64,000 bases of DNA from Phragmitibacter flavus (GTDB lineage: Bacteria; Verrucomicrobiota; Verrucomicrobiia; Verrucomicrobiales; Verrucomicrobiaceae), in contig NZ_VAUV01000011.1 in the NCBI RefSeq assembly GCF_005780165.1, positions 62,001 to 126,000 of the forward strand, in the 5' to 3' direction. Each line of letters begins with the position of its first letter. Within the stretch, counting starts at the first letter, position 1. The position numbers were made by a program, and so were the translations under genes. A model generated the notes under the pieces. The model was not told the DNA's origin and made no database searches. It saw only the letters and a program-made list of their open reading frames with translations. Positions 55,001 to 62,865 of the stretch are shown one piece after another.

Positions 55001-55674
55001 TCCGTCTCGCCCTCCAACAAAACCTCCCCCTCAACGAAGGGCTCCTCACCGACGTCCACATCACCATCCCCCCCGGCACCCTCCTCAACCCCAATTTCAA
55101 CACTTCTCCGCTTCCCGCCGTCGTCGGAGGCAATGTCGAAATCAGCCAGCGCGTCGTCGACACCCTCATCAAAGCTCTTGACCTCCAAGCCTGCAGCCAG
55201 GGCACCATGAACAACTTCCTGTTTGGCAATGACCAGTTCGGTTACTACGAAACCATCTGCGGCGGCACTGGCGCAGGCCCCGGCTATCACGGAGCCGACG
55301 CCCGTCACAGTCACATGACCAACACCGCCATCACCGACCCTGAAGTCCTCGAACGCAGGTATCCCGTCCGACTTCATCAATTCTCCATCCGCCCCGACTC
55401 GGGCGGCCAGGGTCAATGGAACGGCGGCAACGGCGTCATTCGCGAAATCGAATGGCTCGCCCCACTGACCGTCTCACTACTTACCCAACACCGCACCACC
55501 ACCCCCTTTGGAAAACACGGTGGTCAAAATGCCCAACCCGGTCAACAATCCCTCATCCGTCCTAATCAGCCACCTCAACCCTTGCCCAGCAGCATCACCT
55601 TCAATGTAGAAACAAACGACCGTCTCATCATCGAAACCCCCGGCGGCGGAGCCTGGGGCAGCCCATCATCTTAA
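52003..55674 (+). CDS. 5-oxoprolinase-type fused hydantoinase A/B protein
   Basis: This 1223-residue protein joins the two halves of the hydantoinase/oxoprolinase superfamily. Residues 8-200 form the HyuA N-terminal domain ([16 protein letters not shown], the phosphate-binding loop, and [13 protein letters not shown]). Residues about 215-520 form the HyuA ATPase core ([19 protein letters not shown] and [21 protein letters not shown]). Residues about 715-1215 form HyuB ([45 protein letters not shown] and [22 protein letters not shown]). Such fused enzymes hydrolyse 5-oxoproline to glutamate with ATP. It diverges from the cysteine-rich peptide gene across about 130 bases. No clear ribosome binding site precedes the ATG. 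Confidence 0.93.
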   Translation: MTSTPTWRIAADTGGTFTDCHALAPDGTEHRAKVLSSGCLRAVAEKWINANTVQLSDLWDQQDDFFNGYTLRFLTSSGTSHPILSSRVVNHRTLVELDAPPFPTTEGLLVELTAHEAAPVLAARLITHTPLHHPFPKVDFRLATTRATNALLERKGTDIALFITAGFADLLVIGDQRRADLFALHHPPRELHYHQVCEVHERLTAKGEILTPLDEPALLQAAQSIIQKGIHTAAVALLHSDLNPRHEQRVRELLLQSGFTHVSLSSELAPFIKILPRAQSAVANAYLTGPVEKFIRDVKSPLSSDSTLHLMTSAASLEPADTIQPKDLLLSGPAAGVLGALNSARDLGFKNIITFDMGGTSTDVARLDGTVSYRFQQNVGGLTLLSPCIAIETVAAGGGSICCWTPSGLAVGPHSAGSDPGPACYGKGGPLTVTDINLLLNRFDPDRAPIPLQRAAAQFRLTELLDQINQQSGRHMTASELLDSLLALANQHMADAIRKISVLEGYDPANYALLAFGGAGPQHACDLANALGMHTILIPHHAGILSAVGLQQAQPERFAQRQILKPLDHVQPDLPLILSDLSHEAAKQLLTITRNDETPLLRSIAELRLTGQDTPLQIEFHDPASLHQDFRQRYLNLFGYPAPTTKKIELVSLRVIATAVGSYGVATPSPPTQTISGPDLIQDAFSTLVIAKGWMANNHPPHGWILRSDSQPSTTNHQLPLDLLRHRLHGIVEDMGALLRRTALSTNIRERLDFSCALLTSEGTLLTSAPHIPVHLGALGVCVREVLKQHPPEPGTTLITNHPAFGGSHLPDVTLITPVFDDQNQLLGIIANRAHHAEIGGISPGSMPANATTLEQEGVIIPPMPLVFQGEPQFDTIRDLLLNAKHPTRSIDDNLADLHAQLAANRLGTQRLLELHRESPHLTESMQTILAESRQVMQHFIPNLTTGTAQESLDDGNLINVTISTTPNTIHIDFTGTSPQHPGNLNATPAIVHSAILYVLRLALQQNLPLNEGLLTDVHITIPPGTLLNPNFNTSPLPAVVGGNVEISQRVVDTLIKALDLQACSQGTMNNFLFGNDQFGYYETICGGTGAGPGYHGADARHSHMTNTAITDPEVLERRYPVRLHQFSIRPDSGGQGQWNGGNGVIREIEWLAPLTVSLLTQHRTTTPFGKHGGQNAQPGQQSLIRPNQPPQPLPSSITFNVETNDRLIIETPGGGAWGSPSS

Positions 55675-55683
55675 TCCGAATCC

Positions 55684-55705
55684 ATGGGCATCAATCCGTG
55701 CCCAT
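55684..55705 (+). terminator. Possible terminator hairpin after the oxoprolinase gene
   Basis: ATGGGCA-TCAATCCG-TGCCCAT is a perfect 7-base stem nine bases after the stop codon. The T run is weak (CTGTGCTT). The second arm also resembles a decayed CATCTGTG decamer unit, so repeat origin is possible. Confidence 0.45.
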
Positions 55706-55790
55706 CTGTGCTTAAAAGAAAATTCCAAATCACAGATATTTACCAGTCCCTGATCCATTCCCCACTCCTCCTGCGGCTGTATTCCGTGTT

Positions 55791-55818
55791 TTTATCCTTC
55801 ATCCTTTCGCCTTTATCC
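55791..55818. repeat. Heptamer tandem repeat, TTTATCC type, at the ABC permease start
   Basis: The units are TTTATCC, TTCATCC, TTTCGCC and TTTATCC. The array ends five bases before the ATG of the permease gene, in the place where a ribosome binding site is expected, and replaces it with a pyrimidine-rich stretch. The same core unit is found at 34032. Confidence 0.8.
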
Positions 55819-55823
55819 TTTCA

Positions 55824-57041
55824 ATGAAAATCGGCCCCACCTTCCGCATCGCCGCCCGCGCCCTCCGCCGCAATAAAATGCGCTCCATCCTCACCATGCT
55901 CGGCATCATCATCGGCGTCGGCGCCGTCATCGCCATGGTCGGCATCGGCAACGGCGCCCGCGCCCAAGTCGAAAACCAGATCGCCGCCCTCGGCGAAAAC
56001 ATGATCCTAATCTTCAGCGGCAGCAGCAGCACCTCCGGCGTTCGCAGCGGTTGGGGCGGAGCCGGCACCCTCACCATCGAAGACGCCCTCGCCATCGGAC
56101 GCGAACTCCCCAGTGTCCGCGCCGTCAGCCCCGAAGTTCGCGACGGCACCCAAGTCGCTGCCGGCAACCAAAATTGGTTCACCAACCTCCTCGGCCAGTC
56201 CTCCGACTACTTTGAAATGCGTCAATGGGCCTTCGAATCGGGCACCGGCTTCACCGAACAAGACGTCCGCACCGCCGCCAAAGTCGCCGTGATCGGGAAA
56301 ACCACCGCTAGCCAACTCTTCGGCAACATCGATCCCGTCGGCCAGACCTTCCGCACCCAGGGCGTCCCCTTCACCATCGTCGGCCTGCTCGCCAGCAAAG
56401 GCACCTCACTCATGGGCAGCGACCAGGACGACACCGTCGTCGTCCCCTACACCACCGCCATGAAACGCCTCACTGGTGCCAATCGCGTCCGCCTCATCAA
56501 TGTCCAGGCCCGCAGCGCCGAAGAAGTCGCATCCGCTCAGGAACAAATCACCTCCCTGCTCCGCCAACGCCACAACATCGGGCCTGGACGCGACGACGAC
56601 TTCACCGTCCGCACCCAGGACGAAATCTCCGAAATGGCCACCTCCACCTCCCGTGTCATGACCATGCTCCTCGGTGCCATCGCCTCCGTCTCCCTCCTCG
56701 TCGGCGGCATCGGCATCATGAACATCATGCTCGTCAGCGTCACCGAACGCACCCGCGAAATCGGCATCCGCATGGCCGTCGGTGCCCACGGCAGCGACAT
56801 CATGCTGCAATTCCTCATCGAAGCCATCACCCTCAGCTGCCTCGGCGGAGTCATCGGCATCATCCTCGGCTACGGCACCGCCGAAGCCCTCAGTCACTTC
56901 GCCGGCTGGCCCACCTTCGTCTCCACCACCGCCGTCCTCACCGCCTTCGGCTTCAGCGCCGCCGTCGGAGTCTTCTTCGGACTCTACCCCGCCAAGAAAG
57001 CCGCCGCCCTCGACCCCATCGATGCCCTCCGCTACGAGTAA
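55824..57041 (+). CDS. MacB-like ABC transporter permease
   Basis: This 405-residue protein has the MacB/FtsX permease plan. A first membrane helix (MLGIIIGVGAVIAMVGIG, about residues 30-47) follows RALRRNKMRS. A large MacB-type periplasmic domain runs to about residue 270, and the FtsX domain has three helices, including IASVSLLVGGIGIMNIMLVSVTERTREIGIRMAVGA, the coupling region. Members work with a separate ATPase in export of macrolides, peptides or lipoproteins. No ATPase gene is adjacent in this window, so the partner must be elsewhere. The start is directly preceded by a heptamer array and has no clear Shine-Dalgarno sequence. Confidence 0.9.
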   Translation: MKIGPTFRIAARALRRNKMRSILTMLGIIIGVGAVIAMVGIGNGARAQVENQIAALGENMILIFSGSSSTSGVRSGWGGAGTLTIEDALAIGRELPSVRAVSPEVRDGTQVAAGNQNWFTNLLGQSSDYFEMRQWAFESGTGFTEQDVRTAAKVAVIGKTTASQLFGNIDPVGQTFRTQGVPFTIVGLLASKGTSLMGSDQDDTVVVPYTTAMKRLTGANRVRLINVQARSAEEVASAQEQITSLLRQRHNIGPGRDDDFTVRTQDEISEMATSTSRVMTMLLGAIASVSLLVGGIGIMNIMLVSVTERTREIGIRMAVGAHGSDIMLQFLIEAITLSCLGGVIGIILGYGTAEALSHFAGWPTFVSTTAVLTAFGFSAAVGVFFGLYPAKKAAALDPIDALRYE

Positions 57042-57089
57042 AACCATCCCCATCTTGCCAATCACCCTTCAAGTGCGTGTCCTCCAGCC

Positions 57090-57317
57090 ATGAACCTGCT
57101 GAACCGAATCACCCTCGAATCAGGCAAATGCGGCGGGCAACCCTGCATTCGTGGATACCGTTTCCGGGTTACCGACCTCCTCGACCTGCTCGCCCACGGC
57201 GCCACCCACGAAGAAATCCTCGAAGACTATCCCTTCCTCGAAAAAGATGACATCTTCGCAGCACTGCAATACGCCGCCCATCAGACCGATCATGCCGTCC
57301 TCACCGCGAGTGCGTGA
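57090..57317 (+). CDS. DUF433 antitoxin
   Basis: This 75-residue DUF433 protein shows the family signature: RITLESGKCGGQPCIRGYRFRVTDLLDLLAHGATHEEILEDYPFLEKDDIFAALQYAAH. It contains a winged helix-turn-helix and neutralises a PIN-like DUF5615 toxin, with which it is commonly paired. Its TGA overlaps the GTG start of the toxin gene by four bases. The toxin frame is broken, so this antitoxin may now be a remnant. Confidence 0.88.
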   Translation: MNLLNRITLESGKCGGQPCIRGYRFRVTDLLDLLAHGATHEEILEDYPFLEKDDIFAALQYAAHQTDHAVLTASA

Positions 57318-57642
57318 AATTTCTCGTTGATAACCAACTCCCCACACAGTTGCCCGATGGATAACCTCCCTCGGTCACAACGCCATCCATGTCTTGGACA
57401 TCGGCCTCGCAAAGACAGACGATCGCACCTTGTGGAATATTACCAAAGAACAACCGCGGTTGATGGTCAGCAAGGACGAAGATTTCCTGTTCCTTGCCAC
57501 CCGCCCCAACGATCAAGGTCGTCTCCTTTGGTTGCGCCTGGGAAACTGTCGAAAACAAACACTGCTGCTAGTTCTGGAGAACAACTGGCCTCATATCGAA
57601 GCCGCATTCACCAACCACCAGCGGATCGTTGAAGTGCGTTAA
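57314..57642 (+). pseudogene. DUF5615 PIN-like toxin, broken by a single-base deletion
   Basis: The gene starts with GTG inside the antitoxin stop and reads KFLVDNQLPTQLPDG before a stop at about 57362. One frame over, the sequence continues without loss as RWITSLGHNAIHVLDIGLAK and on through VSKDEDFLFLATRP to the end. Family members read N-Q-L-P, then L-A-R-W; restoring one G in TTGCCCGATGG (57350-57360) would give LARW and a complete toxin of about 110 residues. The defect could be a real inactivating mutation or a sequencing error. The last four bases overlap the convergent polA stop. Confidence 0.85.
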
Positions 57643-60479
57643 TGCGCCTCCAGCCACGTCCCCCCCGTGCCCGTCTCCACCACCACCGGCACCTCTAGCT
57701 TCAAGGCCCCCTCCATCGCATCCTTGATTAGAGGCTTCACCCGCTCCACCTCTTCCAGCGGCACTTCAAACAGCAATTCATCGTGCACCTGCAACAACAT
57801 GCGCGACCTCATCCTATTCACCCGCAACGCCTCATCCACGCGCACCATCGCCAGCTTGATCATGTCCGCCGCCGTCCCCTGAATCGGCGCATTCATCGCC
57901 ATCCGCTCCACCCCGCTCCGCGTTGCCGCATTGCTTGTGTTGATGTCCCGCAGATACCGCCGTCTTCCCGACAACGTCTCCACATAACCATCCCGACGCG
58001 CATCTTCCACCACCTTCTCCATATAAAACTTCACCCCAGGATACTGCTTGAAGTAACTCTCGATAATCACCCCCGCTTCCGTCCGTGACACATTCCCCAG
58101 ACGCTGCGCCAATCCAAACGCGCTGATCCCATAAATAATCCCAAAGTTCACCATCTTCGCCGTCCGCCTCATCTCCGGCAACACCCCCTCCAACTCCACC
58201 CCAAACACCCGCGCCGCCGTCGCCAGGTGAATGTCCAATCCCTCCTTAAACGCCTCCATCATCGCCACATCCCCACTTAGCGACGCCATGATGCGCAACT
58301 CAATCTGCGAGTAATCCGCACTCAACAAAACCCATCCATTTTTCTCCGGCACAAACGCCTTCCGAATCTCCCTTCCTAACCCCGTGCGAATCGGAATGTT
58401 CTGCAAATTCGGATCACTCGAAGCCATCCTCCCCGTCGCCGCCATCAACTGATGAAACGTCGTGTGCACCCGACCTGACGCCTCACTCACCGCCTGCGGC
58501 AACGCATCCACATAAGTATTCTTCAACTTCGTCATCTCCCGATACGACAAGATATACTCAATAATCGGATGTTTCCCATTCAACGACTGCAACGTCTGTT
58601 CATTCGTCTGATACTGTCCCGTCGCCGTCTTCTTCGGTTTTTCCGCCAGCTTCAAATGCTCAAACAACACTTCTCCCAACTGCTTGGGTGAATTCAAGTT
58701 AAACGGCACCCCCGCCAGCTCATTGATCTTCGACTTAAACTCCCCCGCCTGCTTCTCCAGCTCCAATCCAAACTCTTCCAACGTCGGCACATCCACCTTC
58801 ACCCCCGCCTGCTCCATCGCCGCCAGCACCGGCAACAACGGACCTTCAATTTCCTCATACACCTTCGCCTGATTCAGTTTCTCCAGCTCCGGCTTCAACC
58901 GCTGCGCCAACTGCCACGTCACATCCGCATCCTCCGCGGCATACTCTGCCAACTTGTCCAACGGCACATCCGCCATGCTCGTCTGAATCCCCTTCTTGTC
59001 ACCAATCAAAGTCGTGATCGACACCGGCGAGTAACTCAAATAACGCTCGCTCAAATAATCCATCCCATGCCGCTGATCCGGCTCCACCAATGCATGCACC
59101 AGCATCGTGTCAAAAAACGGTCCGCTAACTTCAATGTGATGCGCCTTTAACACCCGCAAATCAAACTTCAAGTTATGCCCGATCTTAACCGCCTTCGATA
59201 ACTCCAACACCGGCTTCAACTCTTTCAACACCGCCAGATGCTCCGCCGGTTCCGCCGGAATATGCCAGTAACAACCCTCATGCGCCCCCACCGAAAACGC
59301 CACCCCCAACATCCGCGCCGTCAACGCATCCAATCCATCCGTCTCCGTATCAAAACAAAACTCGTCCACCGCACTCAACTTATCCACCCAACGCTTCCGA
59401 TCCTCCGCCGTCACCACCAATTCATACCGATGCTCCACCTCCGCCATCGTCTTCAACGCCGGATCTTTAAACACCTCCACCGCGACCTTCTCCACCTTGG
59501 TCACTCCCGCCGCCGAAACCTTGTCCGCCACCCCAAACAAATCCACATCTCCACCAACACCCACCGCCGCCGCCACCGATTGCCGACCCCGCCCCGCCTT
59601 AAAATCCTCCCCAAACAACCGCCGACCCAGCGCATTAAACTCGAACTCCACCAGCATCGCCTTCAACGTCTCGTCATCAAACCCCTTCAACTCCAACTCA
59701 TCCAATCCCACCGGCAAAGGCGCATCTTCCATGATCGTCGCCAGCACCTTCGATAATTTCGCCATCTCCGCCCCTTCCGCGATCTTGTCCTTCAACTTCC
59801 CTTGCACCTTGTCCACATTCGCCAACAACCCTTCCACCGAGCCAAACTCCGCAATCAGCTTCGCCGCCGTTTTCTCGCCAACGCCCTTTACCCCTGGAAT
59901 GTTGTCACTCGCATCCCCCATCAGGCCCAGCAAATCAATCACCTGCAGCGGACTCGACACCCCCCAGCGTTCGCACACTTCCTTCACACCCAGAATCTCC
60001 GTATCGCTTCCCTGCCTGCCCGGCTTGTAAATAAAAGTCCGCGCATCCACCAACTGCCCAAAATCTTTGTCCGGCGTCACCATGTAAGTCTCAAAATCCC
60101 CCCGCAACTCCGCCACCCGCGCCAGCGTTCCGATCAAATCATCCGCCTCATACCCATCCACCTCCAACACCGGAATCCGCATCGCATTCAGCAATCGTTT
60201 TGCCGCCGGAATCGCCAAAGCCAGATCCTCCGGCATCGCCTCCCGTTGCGCCTTGTAATCCGGAAACAACGTGTGCCTCGGCGTCGGCACCGCATTGTCA
60301 AATGCCGCCCCCAAATGCGTCGGCTTCTGCGACTGCATGATCTCCAGCACCGTGTTCGCAAACCCAAACAGCGCCGACGTATTCACCCCATCGCTCGTAA
60401 AGATCGGCTTTTTGATCAACGCAAAATGCGCCCGATAAAGCAAAGCCATGCAGTCGAGGAGGAAGAGACGATTCGCCAT
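57639..60479 (-). CDS. polA: DNA polymerase I
   Basis: This 946-residue protein has all three domains. The 5'-3' exonuclease at about 1-290 shows LFPDYKAQREAMPEDLA, VLEVDGYEADDLIGTLA, TPDKDFGQLVD and MGDASDNIPGVKGVGEKTA. The 3'-5' proofreading domain at about 340-530 keeps its acidic residues in EFCFDTETDGLDA and IGHNLKFDLRVL, so it should be active. The polymerase domain shows LLSADYSQIELRIMA (motif A), RRTAKMVNFGIIYGIS (motif B) and LLQVHDELLFEV (motif C). It fills gaps and removes RNA primers. It ends in a four-base overlap with the broken toxin gene on the other strand. Confidence 0.97.
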   Translation of the reverse strand: MANRLFLLDCMALLYRAHFALIKKPIFTSDGVNTSALFGFANTVLEIMQSQKPTHLGAAFDNAVPTPRHTLFPDYKAQREAMPEDLALAIPAAKRLLNAMRIPVLEVDGYEADDLIGTLARVAELRGDFETYMVTPDKDFGQLVDARTFIYKPGRQGSDTEILGVKEVCERWGVSSPLQVIDLLGLMGDASDNIPGVKGVGEKTAAKLIAEFGSVEGLLANVDKVQGKLKDKIAEGAEMAKLSKVLATIMEDAPLPVGLDELELKGFDDETLKAMLVEFEFNALGRRLFGEDFKAGRGRQSVAAAVGVGGDVDLFGVADKVSAAGVTKVEKVAVEVFKDPALKTMAEVEHRYELVVTAEDRKRWVDKLSAVDEFCFDTETDGLDALTARMLGVAFSVGAHEGCYWHIPAEPAEHLAVLKELKPVLELSKAVKIGHNLKFDLRVLKAHHIEVSGPFFDTMLVHALVEPDQRHGMDYLSERYLSYSPVSITTLIGDKKGIQTSMADVPLDKLAEYAAEDADVTWQLAQRLKPELEKLNQAKVYEEIEGPLLPVLAAMEQAGVKVDVPTLEEFGLELEKQAGEFKSKINELAGVPFNLNSPKQLGEVLFEHLKLAEKPKKTATGQYQTNEQTLQSLNGKHPIIEYILSYREMTKLKNTYVDALPQAVSEASGRVHTTFHQLMAATGRMASSDPNLQNIPIRTGLGREIRKAFVPEKNGWVLLSADYSQIELRIMASLSGDVAMMEAFKEGLDIHLATAARVFGVELEGVLPEMRRTAKMVNFGIIYGISAFGLAQRLGNVSRTEAGVIIESYFKQYPGVKFYMEKVVEDARRDGYVETLSGRRRYLRDINTSNAATRSGVERMAMNAPIQGTAADMIKLAMVRVDEALRVNRMRSRMLLQVHDELLFEVPLEEVERVKPLIKDAMEGALKLEVPVVVETGTGGTWLEAH

Positions 60480-60552
60480 CCCCCACCATAAACAGGAACC
60501 CCAACCGCGAAATCAGAAATCTCTCCTCACAACAAATCCTTCAACATCTTTC

Positions 60553-60645
60553 AACCACAGATGGACACAGATTAACACAGATGTCCTGACTTCCGGTTCG
60601 CATATTGGAAACCATATCTGTGTTTATCTGTGTCCATCTGTGGTT
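60553..60645. repeat. Inverted pair of decamer arrays with 30-base arms
   Basis: Arm 1 (60553-60582) consists of three ten-base units, AACCACAGAT, GGACACAGAT and TAACACAGAT. Arm 2 (60616-60645) is its reverse complement with one mismatch. The 33 bases between them are unrelated. Arm 2 reads CATCTGTG in the same sense as the array before the DUF1501 gene at 41325. The element lies 73 bases upstream of polA. Confidence 0.9.
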
Positions 60646-60666
60646 AAAAAAAGCCCTCCATGGACC

Positions 60667-60683
60667 GCGAAGTTTCACTTCGC
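60667..60683. repeat. Palindrome GCGAAGT-TTC-ACTTCGC
   Basis: A perfect 7-base stem with a 3-base loop, preceded by GGACC. A decayed relative, GACCGCGAATTTGCACTTCGC, lies at about 47850-47869 between the TPR and anti-sigma genes. It is probably another dispersed intergenic palindrome. Confidence 0.55.
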
Positions 60684-60693
60684 ATCAGATCCC

Positions 60694-60782
60694 GTAGCAG
60701 CCGACGTGAGGAGGCTCCATATCAATCTCCGCACGCCCCCAACCACCCTCCTAGTTCAGAGCCTCCTCACGTCGGCTACTAC
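60694..60782. repeat. Long inverted repeat with 24-base arms at the hisD 3' end
   Basis: Arm 1 (60694-60717) starts GTAGCAGCCGACGTGAGGAG and arm 2 (60759-60782) is its reverse complement with one mismatch; the loop is 41 bases. Arm 2 ends ten bases from the hisD stop. The size and the near-perfect arms suggest a miniature mobile element or a strong transcript-end structure. There is no open reading frame inside. Confidence 0.85.
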
Positions 60783-60792
60783 TTCCATCCCC

Positions 60793-62085
60793 CTACAAAA
60801 CCCTCCCCCGAATCGCCACCGACTCCCCGTGCGCATCCAACCCCTCAATCTCACTAAACACCCGAACGATCGGTTCGCTCTTCGCACAAGCCTCCTTGCT
60901 CAACCTTACCACACTCGTCCTCCTCGAAAACATCTCGGTCGTCAACCCCGGAAACGACTTCCCGGCCCCGCCCGTCGGCAAGGTGTGACTCGGCCCTGCA
61001 AGAAAATCCCCCACCGCCACCGGCGACGCATTCCCCAGGAAGATCGCCCCTGCCGTGCGCACCATCTGCATGATCTCCTCCTCACGCTCCGCAATCAAAC
61101 TCAAGTGCTCCGGCGCATACGCATTCACCAGCTCCACCCCATCCTCCAGGGTCGGCACCAAAATCAACACACACTCCTTCTCCAGCACCGACTTGATCAT
61201 CTGCTGCCTGCTCAACTTCTCTCCCTGCACCTCCATCTCCCTCACCACATCCCCTAGTAACCCCTCATCATCCGTAATGAACGCCACGCCGCTATCTTTC
61301 CCGTGCTCCGCCTGCGCCAGCAAATCCGCCGCAATGCACGCCGCGTTCCCCGTCTTGTCCGCCAGCACCATCACCTCACTCGGTCCCGGCAAAAGATCCA
61401 CCGACACCACCCCAAACACCTGCCGTTTCGCCTCCACCACATACGCATTTCCCGGCCCAAAAATCTTCACCACGGGCTTGATCGTCCCCGTCCCATAAGC
61501 CATCGCCGCAATCGCCTGCGAACCGCCCACCCGATAAACCTCCGTCGCCCCCGCCAGCTTCAGAGCCGCCAGCAAACCCGGATTCACCGTCCCATCCTTG
61601 CCACAAGGCGTGCAAACCACGATCTCCGGCACTCCTGCAGCTGCCGCAATCGCCACCGTCATCAACGAAGTGCTCACCAACGGCGCCGTCCCGCCAGGCA
61701 CATACAAGCCCACCCGCTGATACGGATGAAACACCTCGCCCACCTCCGCCCCCTGCTCATTCACCATGCTCCAGTTCTTGCGCATACTCTGCCGCGCAAA
61801 CTCCGACACATTCCGATGCGAAGCCTCCAACGCCTCACGCACCCTAGGCTCCACCCCATCCCAAGCCGCCTGCAACTCGTCCTGCGAAACCCGCAAATCC
61901 CGCACCCGCAACTCCGCCGCATCAAACTTCTTCGTCAGCTCAATCAACGCCTCATCCCCTCGCTCCCGCACCGCCTTCACCACGTCTCCCACCACTTCAC
62001 GCACCGCCTCCGACGCCTCGGCACGACGGTCAAATCGACGCAGTTCATCAACAAAAAAGGCGTCCGTGTAACGAATGATTTTCAT
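60793..62085 (-). CDS. hisD: Histidinol dehydrogenase
   Basis: This 430-residue enzyme performs the last two steps of histidine synthesis, oxidising L-histidinol to L-histidine with two NAD+. Family regions are VGLYVPGGTAPLVSTSLM, VYRVGGSQAIAAMAYGT, KIFGPGNAYVVEAKR, DLLPGPSEVMVLAD, AQAEHGKDSGVAFIT with the zinc-binding Gln/His, NAYAPEHLSLI, and SPVAVGDFLAGPSHTLPTGG. The start giving MKIIRYTDAFF fits the family; the frame stays open for 78 more codons upstream without resemblance. No other his gene is adjacent. Confidence 0.95.
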   Translation of the reverse strand: MKIIRYTDAFFVDELRRFDRRAEASEAVREVVGDVVKAVRERGDEALIELTKKFDAAELRVRDLRVSQDELQAAWDGVEPRVREALEASHRNVSEFARQSMRKNWSMVNEQGAEVGEVFHPYQRVGLYVPGGTAPLVSTSLMTVAIAAAAGVPEIVVCTPCGKDGTVNPGLLAALKLAGATEVYRVGGSQAIAAMAYGTGTIKPVVKIFGPGNAYVVEAKRQVFGVVSVDLLPGPSEVMVLADKTGNAACIAADLLAQAEHGKDSGVAFITDDEGLLGDVVREMEVQGEKLSRQQMIKSVLEKECVLILVPTLEDGVELVNAYAPEHLSLIAEREEEIMQMVRTAGAIFLGNASPVAVGDFLAGPSHTLPTGGAGKSFPGLTTEMFSRRTSVVRLSKEACAKSEPIVRVFSEIEGLDAHGESVAIRGRVL

Positions 62086-62206
62086 GCAGGAAATAGATAA
62101 AACGAATGAACCCGCACCATAGAATCCCTTCCCCACCTTCGCAACCTCCCAATCAACCTTCCCAATTTCAGGTTGCCCCCCGAAACCCCAGCAGCTAACA
62201 AAACCC

Positions 62207-62791
62207 ATGGAACCCATCAGCGAACCAGCCGCCTCGACCCTCGTCGACCAAATCAAAACCTTCGCCACCGACAATCCCATCGTGGCCCTCATCGCCGGTC
62301 TGATCCTCCTTCTCATCATCGGCTCCTATATTCTAAAGATCCTCAAAGCCGCCAAACACAACGCTGCCATCAGTGCCGCCGCCGCCCAGGTCCGCAAAGG
62401 CGTCGCCCATCCCAAAGTCGGTCAGGCCGACATCATCCCCGGCTCCCGCAGCACCTGCGTCGAAATCATCAACGAGTCCAAAGCCACCTTCATCATCTCC
62501 AGCGTCATCCTCATCCGCAACAAAACCGAATTCCCTCTCAAACTTGCCTACTCCGGCCGCATCTCCCCACCCCGCACCCTCCCTCCCATCACCAATATCC
62601 ACAACGGCCCCGCTGAACTCAAACCCCAGGACATCTTCGTCTTCACCCACCCCACCAACGCCATCTTCATCCTCCAGGAAAAAGAATCCTTCCAGGTGGC
62701 CTTCGACGTCAAATTCACCGCCGACGGCACCACCCAAAAACTCCGCATCCCCTCCGCCACCTTCAAAAAGAAACACCTCGAAAACTGGTGA
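62207..62791 (+). CDS. Hypothetical membrane-anchored protein
   Basis: This 194-residue protein has one membrane helix at about residues 24-43 (PIVALIAGLILLLIIGSYIL) and a C-terminal beta-rich domain of about 130 residues (STCVEIINESKATFIISSVILI and SFQVAFDVKFTADGTTQKL). No family is recognised. It lies between hisD, which it faces away from, and topB, on the same strand as topB with a 74-base gap. Confidence 0.6.
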   Translation: MEPISEPAASTLVDQIKTFATDNPIVALIAGLILLLIIGSYILKILKAAKHNAAISAAAAQVRKGVAHPKVGQADIIPGSRSTCVEIINESKATFIISSVILIRNKTEFPLKLAYSGRISPPRTLPPITNIHNGPAELKPQDIFVFTHPTNAIFILQEKESFQVAFDVKFTADGTTQKLRIPSATFKKKHLENW

Positions 62792-62865
62792 TCGGCCCCC
62801 ATTCGCCCACGACAATCAAACTCCCCATTTGACATTTCCCTAGGCAACGTGCCTTTGTGAGAAAC

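Noticed and set aside
60793-62319. Longer hisD start at 62319
   Set aside because: The additional 78 codons show no resemblance to histidinol dehydrogenase and overlap the divergent gene at 62207.
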